Below, piece by piece: positions 51,529 through 60,600 of a stretch of DNA of 63,782 bases. Source of the stretch: Anabaena sp. 4-3 (lineage in GTDB: Bacteria; Cyanobacteriota; Cyanobacteriia; Cyanobacteriales; Nostocaceae); contig NZ_LUHJ01000056.1 of assembly GCF_001597745.1 (NCBI RefSeq), forward strand, positions 1-63,782. The letters are read 5' to 3'. Under the pieces are notes generated by a model, which was not told where the DNA came from, ran no database searches, and worked only from the letters and a program-made list of their open reading frames with translations. A program made the position numbers and the translations under genes. How positions within the stretch are numbered: the stretch's first letter is position 1; every line of letters starts with the position of its first letter.

Positions 51529-51835
51529 ATTCTGTCCATCAAGTCTTTCATCAATCAATCTTACAGCATGATGAGTTTTGCAGATGGGGCGATGAGGCTG
51601 GAGTTGTCAGCGTGGCGAACATTTATTCTAGTTAGGAGCGATCAGCCTACCCCTACGGGGAAGCAAGCTATGGGTAGCGTCTCGCTCCAGCAGCTTCAGC
51701 CATTAATCAACCGTTGATTAACCTGGGCGAAGGACGGGGTTTTAAACCCAGTTTTTCGATAACCAGCAAATACTGAAGATAATAAAGATAGCCACTCATT
51801 AAGGAGACGAACCATTCCCATCTTTGGGAAACAAT
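51529..51835. other. Divergent spacer with dispersed repeat
   Basis: About 300 bp between the methyltransferase and the CNNM gene. It contains the repeat CCTACCCCTACGGGGAAGC (51645 on) and GGGTAGCGTCTCGCTCC, plus the small palindrome ATCAACCGTTGAT (51706-51718). No gene is seen. Confidence 0.45.
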
Positions 51836-52873
51836 ATGCTACAGCTTATCACCATCGTCATTGTCGTCATTCTGGGTTCAGCATTATGCTCTAGTGTAGA
51901 GACGGCACTGTTTTCTGTATCTACCCTGAGAGTTAGACAATTAGCACAATCAAATAACCCTTCAGCCGTTGCACTTTTGGCGATTCGGGAAAATATGAAT
52001 CGACCAATTGCGACTATTGTTATCCTCAACAACATTTTCAACATTATTGGCAGTATTGTCACTGGGAGTGTTGCTACTCAAGCCCTAGGATCTGAGTGGC
52101 TGGGTGTATTTTCCGCAGTCTTAACTTTCCTGATTATTATTTTTGGGGAAATTATTCCCAAAACCATCGGCGAGCGATATTCTGAACAACTCGCCATGCT
52201 GGCGGCTCTACCTGTAACAGCATTATCGATTGCCTTCACACCCTTGGTGTGGATTTTAGAAAACGTCACAGCACCGTTTTCTCAAGGTAAAAAAAGACCC
52301 ACAACTAACGAGGCGGAAATCAAGTTATTAGCAAATATCGGTCAACAGGAAGGAATTATTGAAAGCGATGAAGCAGAAATGATTCAACGGGTGTTTAGAC
52401 TCAATGATGTCACAGCCGCAGACCTGATGACTCCCCGGATTATGCTGACACACATACGCGGTAATCTCACCATAGCGGAGGCAAAAACAGATATCATCGC
52501 CTCTCAACATACTCGGATTCTTGTTACCGATGAGTCGATTGATCAAGTCATGGGATTTGCCTTAAAACAGGAATTGCTCACAGCAATGGTGGAAGGACAA
52601 AAACATCAAAACATCTCTACGCTGACTCGCAAGGTTCGCTTTGTTCCAGAGGTAATTCAGGCAGATAGACTGTTGAAAAACTTTATAGAAGCCCATGAAC
52701 ATCTGGCGGTAGTGGTAGATGAGTATGGAAGTGTTGCTGGTGTTGTCACCTTAGAAGATGTGTTGGAAGTAATTACTGGGGAGATTGTTGATGAAACTGA
52801 CAGAAGTGTTGATTTGCAAGAAATAGCCCGCAAAAAGCGAGAAAAAATGTTGCAGTCTCTCAGTATTAAGTAG
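51836..52873 (+). CDS. CNNM/CorC family transporter (DUF21 plus CBS pair)
   Basis: A protein of about 345 residues. The DUF21 transmembrane domain (residues 1-135) has LGSALCSSVETALFSVS, then VILNNIFNIIGSIVTG and IIIFGEIIPKTIGERYS, all diagnostic. A CBS pair (about 190-310) includes VTAADLMTPRIM and LAVVVDEYGSVAGVVTLEDVLEVITGEIVDETD. CNNM/CorC members handle divalent cations, mostly Mg export. The usual C-terminal CorC_HlyC (transporter-associated) domain is absent or very short, since the protein ends about 35 residues after the second CBS. The ATG after TGGGAAACAAT is chosen over a TTG at 51824. Confidence 0.9.
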   Translation: MLQLITIVIVVILGSALCSSVETALFSVSTLRVRQLAQSNNPSAVALLAIRENMNRPIATIVILNNIFNIIGSIVTGSVATQALGSEWLGVFSAVLTFLIIIFGEIIPKTIGERYSEQLAMLAALPVTALSIAFTPLVWILENVTAPFSQGKKRPTTNEAEIKLLANIGQQEGIIESDEAEMIQRVFRLNDVTAADLMTPRIMLTHIRGNLTIAEAKTDIIASQHTRILVTDESIDQVMGFALKQELLTAMVEGQKHQNISTLTRKVRFVPEVIQADRLLKNFIEAHEHLAVVVDEYGSVAGVVTLEDVLEVITGEIVDETDRSVDLQEIARKKREKMLQSLSIK

Positions 52874-53025
52874 TTGGGTGTGGGGCATCAAATAAGTCAG
52901 AAATCAAATGTCAAAAGTCAATAATTCTGGGAAAAATTATTTAATTTTGAATTTTGAATTTTGTAGGCGTAAGCCTTCCCGTAGGGTATTTTGAATTTTG
53001 AATTTATTTATCCCCCTCATCTCCC

Positions 53026-54036
53026 CTACTCCCTGACTCCAATTTCTTGGACTGGCTGGGCTGCACTATCCTGTTGTGACATGATTAAAGTTATTCCTGC
53101 CACTGCCAGCATTGCCATTGTAGCTAAACCTAGTACGGCTGTTTGCTTTCTTAATCTCACAGATGCCACTAAAGTTTCTATCGCATTGGCAGCAGCAGTA
53201 GGTTGTATTGGTTGTAAGGCTGCTAATGCAGTTGCTGCATTTGGGTAGCGGTGTTGAGATTTGGGTTCTACCATTTTGCTTAACCACCACTCAAAACGGG
53301 GATGAATGTGAGGTATTAATTTTTGAAAGTGAAAGCGATAATTACTGTCAATTAACTTGCTAATATTTCCAGAACGGGTGGCAGTGAGTAAGCAAATCAG
53401 AGTTGCACCTAAGCTATATAAATCTGAAGCTTGAGTCAGAGAATCACCGTTTTGTTCTTCTGGGGGCATGAAACCAGGAGTTCCTGCCGCCAAGCTACTC
53501 AAGGCCATTTTCTCACCCTTTACCTGAGCCAAATCAAAATCAACTAGGTAGGCATTCAAATGCTCATCTAGTAAAATGTTCTCTGGTTTAATATCCCGAT
53601 GGATAATTGGGTCAACTTGTTGTTGTAAATAAACCAAAATTTCTAACATTGACACAGCTATTTGCTTAATTTCTTCTGGTTTAAAGCTGCGTCTTGAAGC
53701 CAGAGAAGGAGCGTTTTTATACTCTTGTATTATGTAAAAAACCGTAGGTGTAGCAAAAGAATTAAGATAGCGGGGAATACGGGGATGGTTGAGTCTTTGC
53801 AGGATTTCTACTTCTCGTTGATATGCTGTGACACCCAACCAGTCAGCACCAGCATGAGCAAGACTAAAGGCTTTAATTACTACCTGTTGATGAGAGTGGC
53901 TGACTTTAGCAAGGTAAGTGATGCGTCCACCTTCCTGATTCCGTCCCAGTTCTTGAAGCACTTCATAACCTAACGCAGAGAAATCTGGATGGTGAATTAA
54001 GGGAATTATCCCTTGATTACGCACATCAAACTGCAT
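53026..54036 (-). CDS. Eukaryotic-type Ser/Thr protein kinase with C-terminal membrane helix
   Basis: A 336-residue kinase. It has a Gly-rich loop region LGRNQEGGRITYLAK, VVIKAFSL (ATP-site Lys), the catalytic loop IIHRDIKPENILLDEH near 145 and activation segment start YLVDFDLAQVKG, where the usual DFG reads DFD. Further on are GTPGFMPPEE and DLYSLGATLICLL. One membrane helix lies near 295-315 (TAVLGLATMAMLAVAGITLIM) with a short tail outside. There are no PASTA or WD40 sensor domains, so the signal is unknown. It is monocistronic. Confidence 0.9.
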   Translation of the reverse strand: MQFDVRNQGIIPLIHHPDFSALGYEVLQELGRNQEGGRITYLAKVSHSHQQVVIKAFSLAHAGADWLGVTAYQREVEILQRLNHPRIPRYLNSFATPTVFYIIQEYKNAPSLASRRSFKPEEIKQIAVSMLEILVYLQQQVDPIIHRDIKPENILLDEHLNAYLVDFDLAQVKGEKMALSSLAAGTPGFMPPEEQNGDSLTQASDLYSLGATLICLLTATRSGNISKLIDSNYRFHFQKLIPHIHPRFEWWLSKMVEPKSQHRYPNAATALAALQPIQPTAAANAIETLVASVRLRKQTAVLGLATMAMLAVAGITLIMSQQDSAAQPVQEIGVRE

Positions 54037-54211
54037 TAAACACCACCTAAGTTTGATTTTGTCAAGTGTATTTCACAAATGATAAGTATTCACCCAGATT
54101 TTTACTTGCCATTCTGCCTTGATGCACAAAGACGCATAGATGTTTAAGTGGTTATGGGATGCTGCCTGAAAACGTGATGTTGAGTGAAGACGCGAGGATA
54201 AATTTACGAGA

Positions 54212-54230
54212 AGCCGCTCTGTGAGCGGCT
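54212..54230. repeat. Small hairpin AGCCGCT-ctgtg-AGCGGCT
   Basis: A seven-base-pair GC-rich stem about 50 bp beyond the stop of the alpha/beta hydrolase gene. It belongs to a familiar dispersed repeat (GAGAAGCCGCTCTGTGAGCGGCTACGCG type) and may end that transcript. Confidence 0.5.
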
Positions 54231-54278
54231 ACGCGTCTCTACAAAATTGCTGAGGAAACAATACTAGCCTCAGAGTGT

Positions 54279-55181
54279 TTAACCTAAGCGTTGCTGTGCT
54301 AGCCAATCAATAATCTGGGTATTGACGATATCTGGTACTTCATCGTGGGGACAATGACCGGCTCCCGGAATGGGTAAGATTTTAATATCTTTGCCATTTT
54401 CCAGTGCCTGTTCGTAAATCTTCACCCCTGTAATTGGTGTCCAAGGATCATCAGCACCCCAAATTACTAATAATGGACGTTCTATTTGGGGTAATAGTTC
54501 CTCTGGTGCTGGCCCTGGGGGTGCTGAGAGAATGGAAGCGAAAACCTGTTGTGCGCCGGGGTCGCAGGATGGTGTATAAAGTAATTCAACTAATTCATCA
54601 GTAACAGCAGTGCGATCGCGGTAAACTTGGTAAAGGGTGCGGCGAATTTGCGATTTTTGGCGGATGCGGTTAAAGACAAATTTACCAGTAATGGGCGATC
54701 GCACCACTCGATTAAAAGCCGCCATGACAATTCTCAGGGGTGGGTTCAATTCATGGGGACGATGACTTAAACCACCAGCCGAATTAATTAATACACCACC
54801 AGCACTAATGTCTGGATGTTCTGCCAAGACAATCAAACTTAAAAGCGCGCCGATAGAATTACCAATAAATACCGCAGGTTGTTGAATATGGGCTGTCCAA
54901 AAATCCTTTAACAGTTCTACCCAAACTTCTGTACTGTACTCAATGGGTGCTTTATCCGAACCACCAAAACCCAAAAGATCCAAAGCAAAAACTTGGTATC
55001 CCGCACTGGCTAAAACTGGAATATTCTTGCGCCAATGTCCAATGGATGCGCCAAAGCCATGCACAAGTACCAACGGTTGTCCAGTACCCATGACTGTATA
55101 TTGAATTTTGTAATTTCGCCAAGTCCAAACCAGTTTTTCAAAGTTACCCGTGGTTACTAGCTGCTGGGTGGTTAAAGTCAT
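54279..55181 (-). CDS. Alpha/beta hydrolase, pheophytinase-like
   Basis: A 300-residue alpha/beta hydrolase. The oxyanion motif is LVLVHGFGASIGHW, the nucleophile elbow FIGNSIGALLSL (Ser), the acid LLVIWGADDPWTP (Asp) and the base GAGHCPHDE (His). The GHWRKN and GFGGSDKAP blocks resemble pheophytinase and chlorophyll-dephytylase type hydrolases common in phototrophs, so action on chlorophyll esters is possible. Substrate assignment is inference. No signal peptide is seen. The ATG start is clear. Confidence 0.85.
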   Translation of the reverse strand: MTLTTQQLVTTGNFEKLVWTWRNYKIQYTVMGTGQPLVLVHGFGASIGHWRKNIPVLASAGYQVFALDLLGFGGSDKAPIEYSTEVWVELLKDFWTAHIQQPAVFIGNSIGALLSLIVLAEHPDISAGGVLINSAGGLSHRPHELNPPLRIVMAAFNRVVRSPITGKFVFNRIRQKSQIRRTLYQVYRDRTAVTDELVELLYTPSCDPGAQQVFASILSAPPGPAPEELLPQIERPLLVIWGADDPWTPITGVKIYEQALENGKDIKILPIPGAGHCPHDEVPDIVNTQIIDWLAQQRLG

Positions 55182-55372
55182 TATTAAGATTCCTATACTA
55201 TGGCTTTATATACTAAAGTGTCTCACTTCTGACCAATCTCAGCAAAGTGCTATCTTCAGACCAGAAATCATCAGAAATCCCAATACCAACCATAAGATTT
55301 TACCCTGGTATGACAAACTTTCACAGGTTAATGGGTTATGGGGAGAGGTTGCCATACAATATCTCTACATAA

Positions 55373-56419
55373 TCATGATTCTTCTAGATTTAATGTTCTC
55401 TCAGGACTAACATTTTCTTTGATATAAATATCTCGAATGGGGAAAGGAATAGAAATACCTTCTTCTTGATAACGTTTGTGCAGTTTTTTAATAAATAAAT
55501 GTCTGCCAATCCGTTGATCAAAATATTCGCTAACCCGCATATATAATGTAAAGTCTATACTAAAATCATTGAAAGTATGAAATCTAATATATGGCTCATT
55601 GGCAATTAATTCCGGTGCAATTGATTGCATCACCTCATGAGCGACTTCTACAGTAACTCTTTCGACTTTTTCTAAATCACTATCATAACTCACACCCACT
55701 GTCATTGTTAAAGTTATTTCTTTGGCAGGGAGATGATAGTTAGTAAAAATTGTGGAAGCTAGCTTAGAATTTGGTACTATGATTACGTTGTTAGAAATTT
55801 CGCGAATAGTTGTATTGCGCCAAGAAATATCTGTGACATATCCCTCATTTCCATCATCTAATTTGATATAATCACCAGTTCGTACTTGCTTAGAAAGAAT
55901 CAAGTAAAATCCAGAAAACAAATTAGCTAAAGTGTCTTGTAATGCTAAACCTACTGCTAAACCACCAACTCCTAAAGTTGTGATAATCGGTGTAATTTCA
56001 ATCCCTAGGGTTTGTAGTAAAATTAAGACTCCCAAGCCCAAAACAGCAGCTTTAGCTAGGTTAGAAATTAGTGATGCTGTTGCTCTTTCTGCTGATTGAG
56101 TATATAAACTAACAAAACCCGCAGTTAATCTGGCCAAGACTAAGGTGACTGAAAACAGAAAGACAATTTTAGTTATTCTCTGTAATAAAAAGCTAATATC
56201 TGTCTTGATGGGCGCACTCACAATAGCGGCTGAAAACCCTGCAAGCATAAACCAAAGAAATGGCATACGTTGCAGAGATTTAAAGATGATTTCACTGCCA
56301 GGAATTTGTTTCTTAGCGGCAAATTTTTTCAGTTTATTGAAAATAACTTTTTCGCCAATTATGCCTGACAGTAAGCCAACTAAGGTGAAAGCTACAGGTA
56401 AAATCCAGTCCATCATCAT
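55373..56419 (-). CDS. MscS-family mechanosensitive ion channel
   Basis: A protein of about 348 residues with four or so N-terminal membrane helices (about 5-25, 55-75, 80-105 and 120-145). The MscS pore and beta domain follow: TTLGVGGLAVGLALQDTLANLFSGFYLILSKQVRTGDYI, then DISWRNTTIREISNNVIIVPNSKLAS. The C-terminal alpha/beta domain ends near 335. It would release solutes under hypo-osmotic shock. The start is uncertain among three successive ATG codons (56413-56419); a TTG at 56449 would add ten residues. Confidence 0.88.
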   Translation of the reverse strand: MMMDWILPVAFTLVGLLSGIIGEKVIFNKLKKFAAKKQIPGSEIIFKSLQRMPFLWFMLAGFSAAIVSAPIKTDISFLLQRITKIVFLFSVTLVLARLTAGFVSLYTQSAERATASLISNLAKAAVLGLGVLILLQTLGIEITPIITTLGVGGLAVGLALQDTLANLFSGFYLILSKQVRTGDYIKLDDGNEGYVTDISWRNTTIREISNNVIIVPNSKLASTIFTNYHLPAKEITLTMTVGVSYDSDLEKVERVTVEVAHEVMQSIAPELIANEPYIRFHTFNDFSIDFTLYMRVSEYFDQRIGRHLFIKKLHKRYQEEGISIPFPIRDIYIKENVSPERTLNLEES

Positions 56420-56583
56420 CAATTTTGACTTTAAATATTGTATTGACAATTGAATGTAGACGCTGGTGCAATCTCATTATTGCAAAATTTTACCTCAATA
56501 ATGACTTGGGGGAGAAACTGGGGAGATGAGGGAGATGAGGAAGCAGGGGAGCAGAGGGAGCGGAGGAAGCGGAGGAGAAAAAC

Positions 56584-56630
56584 TAATGACTAATAACTAA
56601 TAACTAATCACTAATAACTCATGACTAAAT
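56584..56630. repeat. Heptameric short tandem repeat array (TAACTAA)
   Basis: About six seven-base units (TGACTAA, TAACTAA, TCACTAA) run up to the start of the deacetylase-family gene, preceded by GATGAGG-type units near 56525. It is close to the promoter or leader of that gene and could vary in copy number among strains. Confidence 0.75.
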
Positions 56631-56633
56631 AAC

Positions 56634-57551
56634 ATGGATTTACCAATTATTTACCACCCTGATTACGTTGCGCCACTACCTGAAGGGCATCGCTTCCCGA
56701 TGGCGAAATTCCGAAAACTCTATGAATTGCTGTTAGCTGACGGTGTAGCGCATCCCGAACAGTTTTACACGCCTATGCGTCCTGACTCAGAGTTAATTGA
56801 GTTAATCCACACCCCAGACTATGTAAAAGCTTATTGTGAAGGTACTTTAGATTTTAAAGCACAGCGTCGGATTGGTTTACCTTGGAGTCAAGCTTTAGCT
56901 AATCGTACTTGTGTGGCGGTTGGTGGCACAATACTTACAGCCCAGTTAGCATTGAGTCAGGGTTTAGCTTGTAATACGGCTGGCGGAACCCATCATGCTT
57001 TTCCCGGTTATGGTTCTGGTTTTTGTATTTTCAATGATTTAGCGATCGCTTCCCGTGTTATACAAAAACAAGGTCTAGCGCAAAAAATTCTCATTGTCGA
57101 TTTGGATGTGCATCAAGGCGACGGTACAGCGTTGATATTTCAAGAAGACAACAGTGTTTTTACCTTCTCCATGCACTGCGAGGTTAATTTCCCAGGAACT
57201 AAGCAACAAAGTGATTTAGATGTTCCCCTACCTGTGGGTATGGAGGATGACGCTTATTTACAAACCTTGGCGAGTTACTTACCAGATTTACTCTCAGATG
57301 TCAAGCCTGACTTAGTATTTTATGATGCTGGTGTTGATCCGCATATAGGCGATCGCTTAGGTAAATTAGCTTTAACTGATACTGGGCTTTTCCGTCGAGA
57401 AATGCAGGTGTTAAGTACCTGTGTTAGTGCTGGCTACCCCGTCGCCTGTGTCATTGGTGGCGGATACGCTGATGATATGCAGTCTTTAGTTTGGCGGCAT
57501 TCTTTAGTACATCGAGCTGCCAGTGAGGTTTACCGCCAATATAAATTATAG
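56634..57551 (+). CDS. Histone deacetylase family protein (class II-like amidohydrolase)
   Basis: A 305-residue zinc amidohydrolase of the acetoin-utilisation/HDAC superfamily, which removes acyl groups from lysines or polyamines. Motifs are LPEGHRFPMAKF near the start, CNTAGGTHHAFPGYGSGFCIFND (active-site His pair and Tyr/Phe region), LIVDLDVHQGDGT (zinc Asp and His) and VFYDAGVDPH (second zinc Asp). The gene looks intact, ending VYRQYKL. A stretch inside its 3' part (57368-57435, about residues 246-267) is repeated exactly at the window end, beyond the helicase-nuclease pair. Confidence 0.9.
   Translation: MDLPIIYHPDYVAPLPEGHRFPMAKFRKLYELLLADGVAHPEQFYTPMRPDSELIELIHTPDYVKAYCEGTLDFKAQRRIGLPWSQALANRTCVAVGGTILTAQLALSQGLACNTAGGTHHAFPGYGSGFCIFNDLAIASRVIQKQGLAQKILIVDLDVHQGDGTALIFQEDNSVFTFSMHCEVNFPGTKQQSDLDVPLPVGMEDDAYLQTLASYLPDLLSDVKPDLVFYDAGVDPHIGDRLGKLALTDTGLFRREMQVLSTCVSAGYPVACVIGGGYADDMQSLVWRHSLVHRAASEVYRQYKL
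57368..57435. repeat. Direct repeat, left copy (inside the deacetylase-family gene)
   Basis: A 68-base sequence starting AGCTTTAACTGATACTGGGC and ending TTAGTGCTGGCT is identical to 63715-63782. The base before it differs (T here, A at the right copy), so this is the left boundary. The right boundary is unknown because the second copy is cut by the window end. The two copies bracket the helicase and nuclease genes. Confidence 0.95.
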
Positions 57552-57646
57552 TAACTTTATGCGTAATCTTACTGAAAACAAAATTTTTAGATATGTTTTA
57601 ATGTAATTAAACTAAAGAACCCTATTGGCACATATAGGTTTTGTTG

Positions 57647-60600
57647 ATGGACAATCCCAAAATCAGCATCTACGAATTATCATCCGAAGATTGGGGATAT
57701 AATTTGCTAGGTTCGGCAATTGACCGTCTTATTCGTGAGCTTGAAGGTCAAACTGTTCTTGAGGCTTATTCAGAATTTCAGCAAAGGCGAGGGCGTGCTA
57801 ATGAATTAATGAAGGAATTGTTTGGACAAAAACCTTGCCTATTTTATGTACGCCGCAAAGGGCAAGGAAAACAAGACGGAGAAGAAATCTGGGAGTTAAC
57901 AATAGCCACAGATAGAGATGATGCGTTACTCCCTTCAAGACTTGAAAACCTGGGAAAAACTCTAGGATTAAGAGCTGCTGTAGAACAAAATGGATATGGC
58001 GGTTTACAAATACTTTCTACTCGGTTGTTAGAAACTAAATCAGGTTCTGGTGATGGCTATGCTTTACCTTGTCTTTTGCGCCTACTGCCAAACTACAAAT
58101 ACCAAATTAATATTCCATCAGCAGCACTAAATAGAATAGCTAAAATGCCCATCTATGGTGATCATCTACCTACAGAGGAGCAGATTAAAGCCTGGAAAGC
58201 ATTTTTACAAATAGAGAAAAAAATTGCTCAAGCACGTCAATTTTGTGTATTTTTTTCAGGTCATAATTATGGCTCTGCTACCAGAACCATCAGCTTTGAT
58301 ATTAATGTAGACTCAGCGACTGTTGACGGTGCTGAAGAAAATTCCCTTGATGCGGAAGATTTTTGGCAACGGGTAAGACGGGCAAAAAATGAAGATATCA
58401 GGTTGTTTGAGACTGTTCCTGATAGAAAAAACTGGCGTGATAGTCGCCAATTAGGATTGATTGAAGGATTTGATTCTCAGAAGTGTAGTATTCGCGTGAA
58501 GCTAGAACGTGAATTAGCAGAACAGATGGCAGATGGGGTTTATCAACTACCGTCTCAAGGATTTTTATATTTTCAAGCTGCTGGTGATATACAACAGATT
58601 CGTCGTAAAGAAAAAGCTTTAGAAGACTTAAATCAAGGTCGTACCCAAAACCCCTACTTAGGAAATTTCTTATTCGACGCTTCCCAAGCAAGACCAATTC
58701 AAAATATTGTTCAACTTCAACCAGAGGATTTGTTATTATCATCCGCTAATCCTAGCCAGAAAGCAGCAGTAGAAATGGTGCTTGCATCTGAGGATTTAGC
58801 TCTGATTCAAGGGCCACCAGGTACAGGTAAAACTACTGTAATTGCTGAAATTTGCTATCAAGTTGCTCTGCGGGGTGGACGTACTTTAATTGCTTCTCAA
58901 GCTAATTTAGCAGTAGATAACGCCCTGAGTCGATTAGTTCACAACCCTGTAATTCGGGCTGTAAGAAAGGGGAAAGCTGAAAAAGTAGGAGAGGAAGGAC
59001 AGCAATTTTTAGAAGACAAAGTAATTAATACGTGGCTACAAAATACAGCTACTTACTGTGAAAACAACCTTGGACAAAGACTTGACAATGTAAAAATCTT
59101 ACATCACTTGTTGACATTATCACAACGATTTTTAGAATATCTGAAATTAGAAGAGATATTCCAACAAAAACAAAGCCTATTAGAAACACGCAAAGCTAAT
59201 TTAGAGTTAGCCTGTACAAACAAAACTAATGAATATCAACAACTAACAGCACAAATAACTGAGGTTGAATCTCTCAAGGTTGCTGTAGATAATTTATTAA
59301 ATCAAGAATCTTCAGTAGGCTGGCAAGAATCACAACTTGTCAATTTATGGAATAGCCTTTTGTCATATATATCTACAGATATTTATGTTCGAGACTTTTC
59401 TGCAAATCTTCGGATAGCAGTCAATTTAGCTTCTGAACTTGGCATAATCCACCCAAATGTTAGCTTATTTGGTTTAGCTGCTTGGTTACATAATACAGCC
59501 ACCGTCAACATTTCTGAATTGAAGACAGCTTTAGATTATGCGAATCATACAGTTACAGCTATGATTGAAGCTGAGTCAGCCGCACAGACTCATAGACAAA
59601 ATTTGCAATCTTTTGCTGAACTTAATTCAAACCACGAAGAATTTATGAGTGTTCAGCAAAGCTTACAACAAAAAATTAGGAAATTACAAAAACGTCAGTC
59701 TGAAATCAATTCCGCAGAAATTTCACTAGATACATGGCTAAGTACAGCAGCATCTAATGTGTTTAACAGCTTGAAACAATCTTTTAAAAACCGTCAAAAG
59801 TTTACAGTTGAATTAATAGAACTTCCTGTGGAATTATTAACACTTATACAGAAATATAATCATCCAGGCTGGGAAAATACTTTTGCTGATTGTCAACTAA
59901 AATTTAATGAATTGATTCAGCAATATAGTCAATGGGATAAATCTTATAAACTGCTGGGACAAATAAAAGATTTAGTAGGAAGAGGACAAAATTTATTAGG
60001 AAATCGCAAACTCAGAGAAACTGATATTTCTCAGATGATTGCTATTAAAGAAATAGATTCTGTTGTGTCTCTTTTTAAACTCAAGCAACTAGCACAAAAT
60101 AGTATTGATGAAATTGAGAAACCTTTGGGTATATGGGAACAGATTATTGAAGGGATTATTGCATTTGCTGTTAATTATAAAAACTTAGAGCCAATTGTTA
60201 AAATATTACGCCCATATAGCCGTCGTTACCGTGCGTCAATAACCCTTGAGTTTATTAAAAGGCAAACTAGAATTATACTTCATAGAGTTAAACCGATTGA
60301 TAGTGAATCAATTATAACTGAGATTACAAACGAATTAGTACCAGGTATTAATAAAAACGCGCTCAAATGGCTGAATCAATTACAGACTGAAACAGAACAA
60401 ACTCAACAACAGCTAGAAAGAGAATTAAGTGAACAGGTAAGTTTTGCAGATAATTGTCAACAACAAATCCTGGCAATTCAAGAATCTTTAAGAATTTCTC
60501 AGAATGAAGCAGACTTTAAGATAAAAAGAGCGATCGCACTATTGCAAGAGCTTTCCCAATTCTCACATTTACCAGATGAATTGCGGGTTGCAGTTGCAAG

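Noticed and set aside
58398-58742. 114-residue minus-strand frame inside the helicase gene
   Set aside because: It is a shadow of the helicase coding strand without its own signals; not an antitoxin-like gene.
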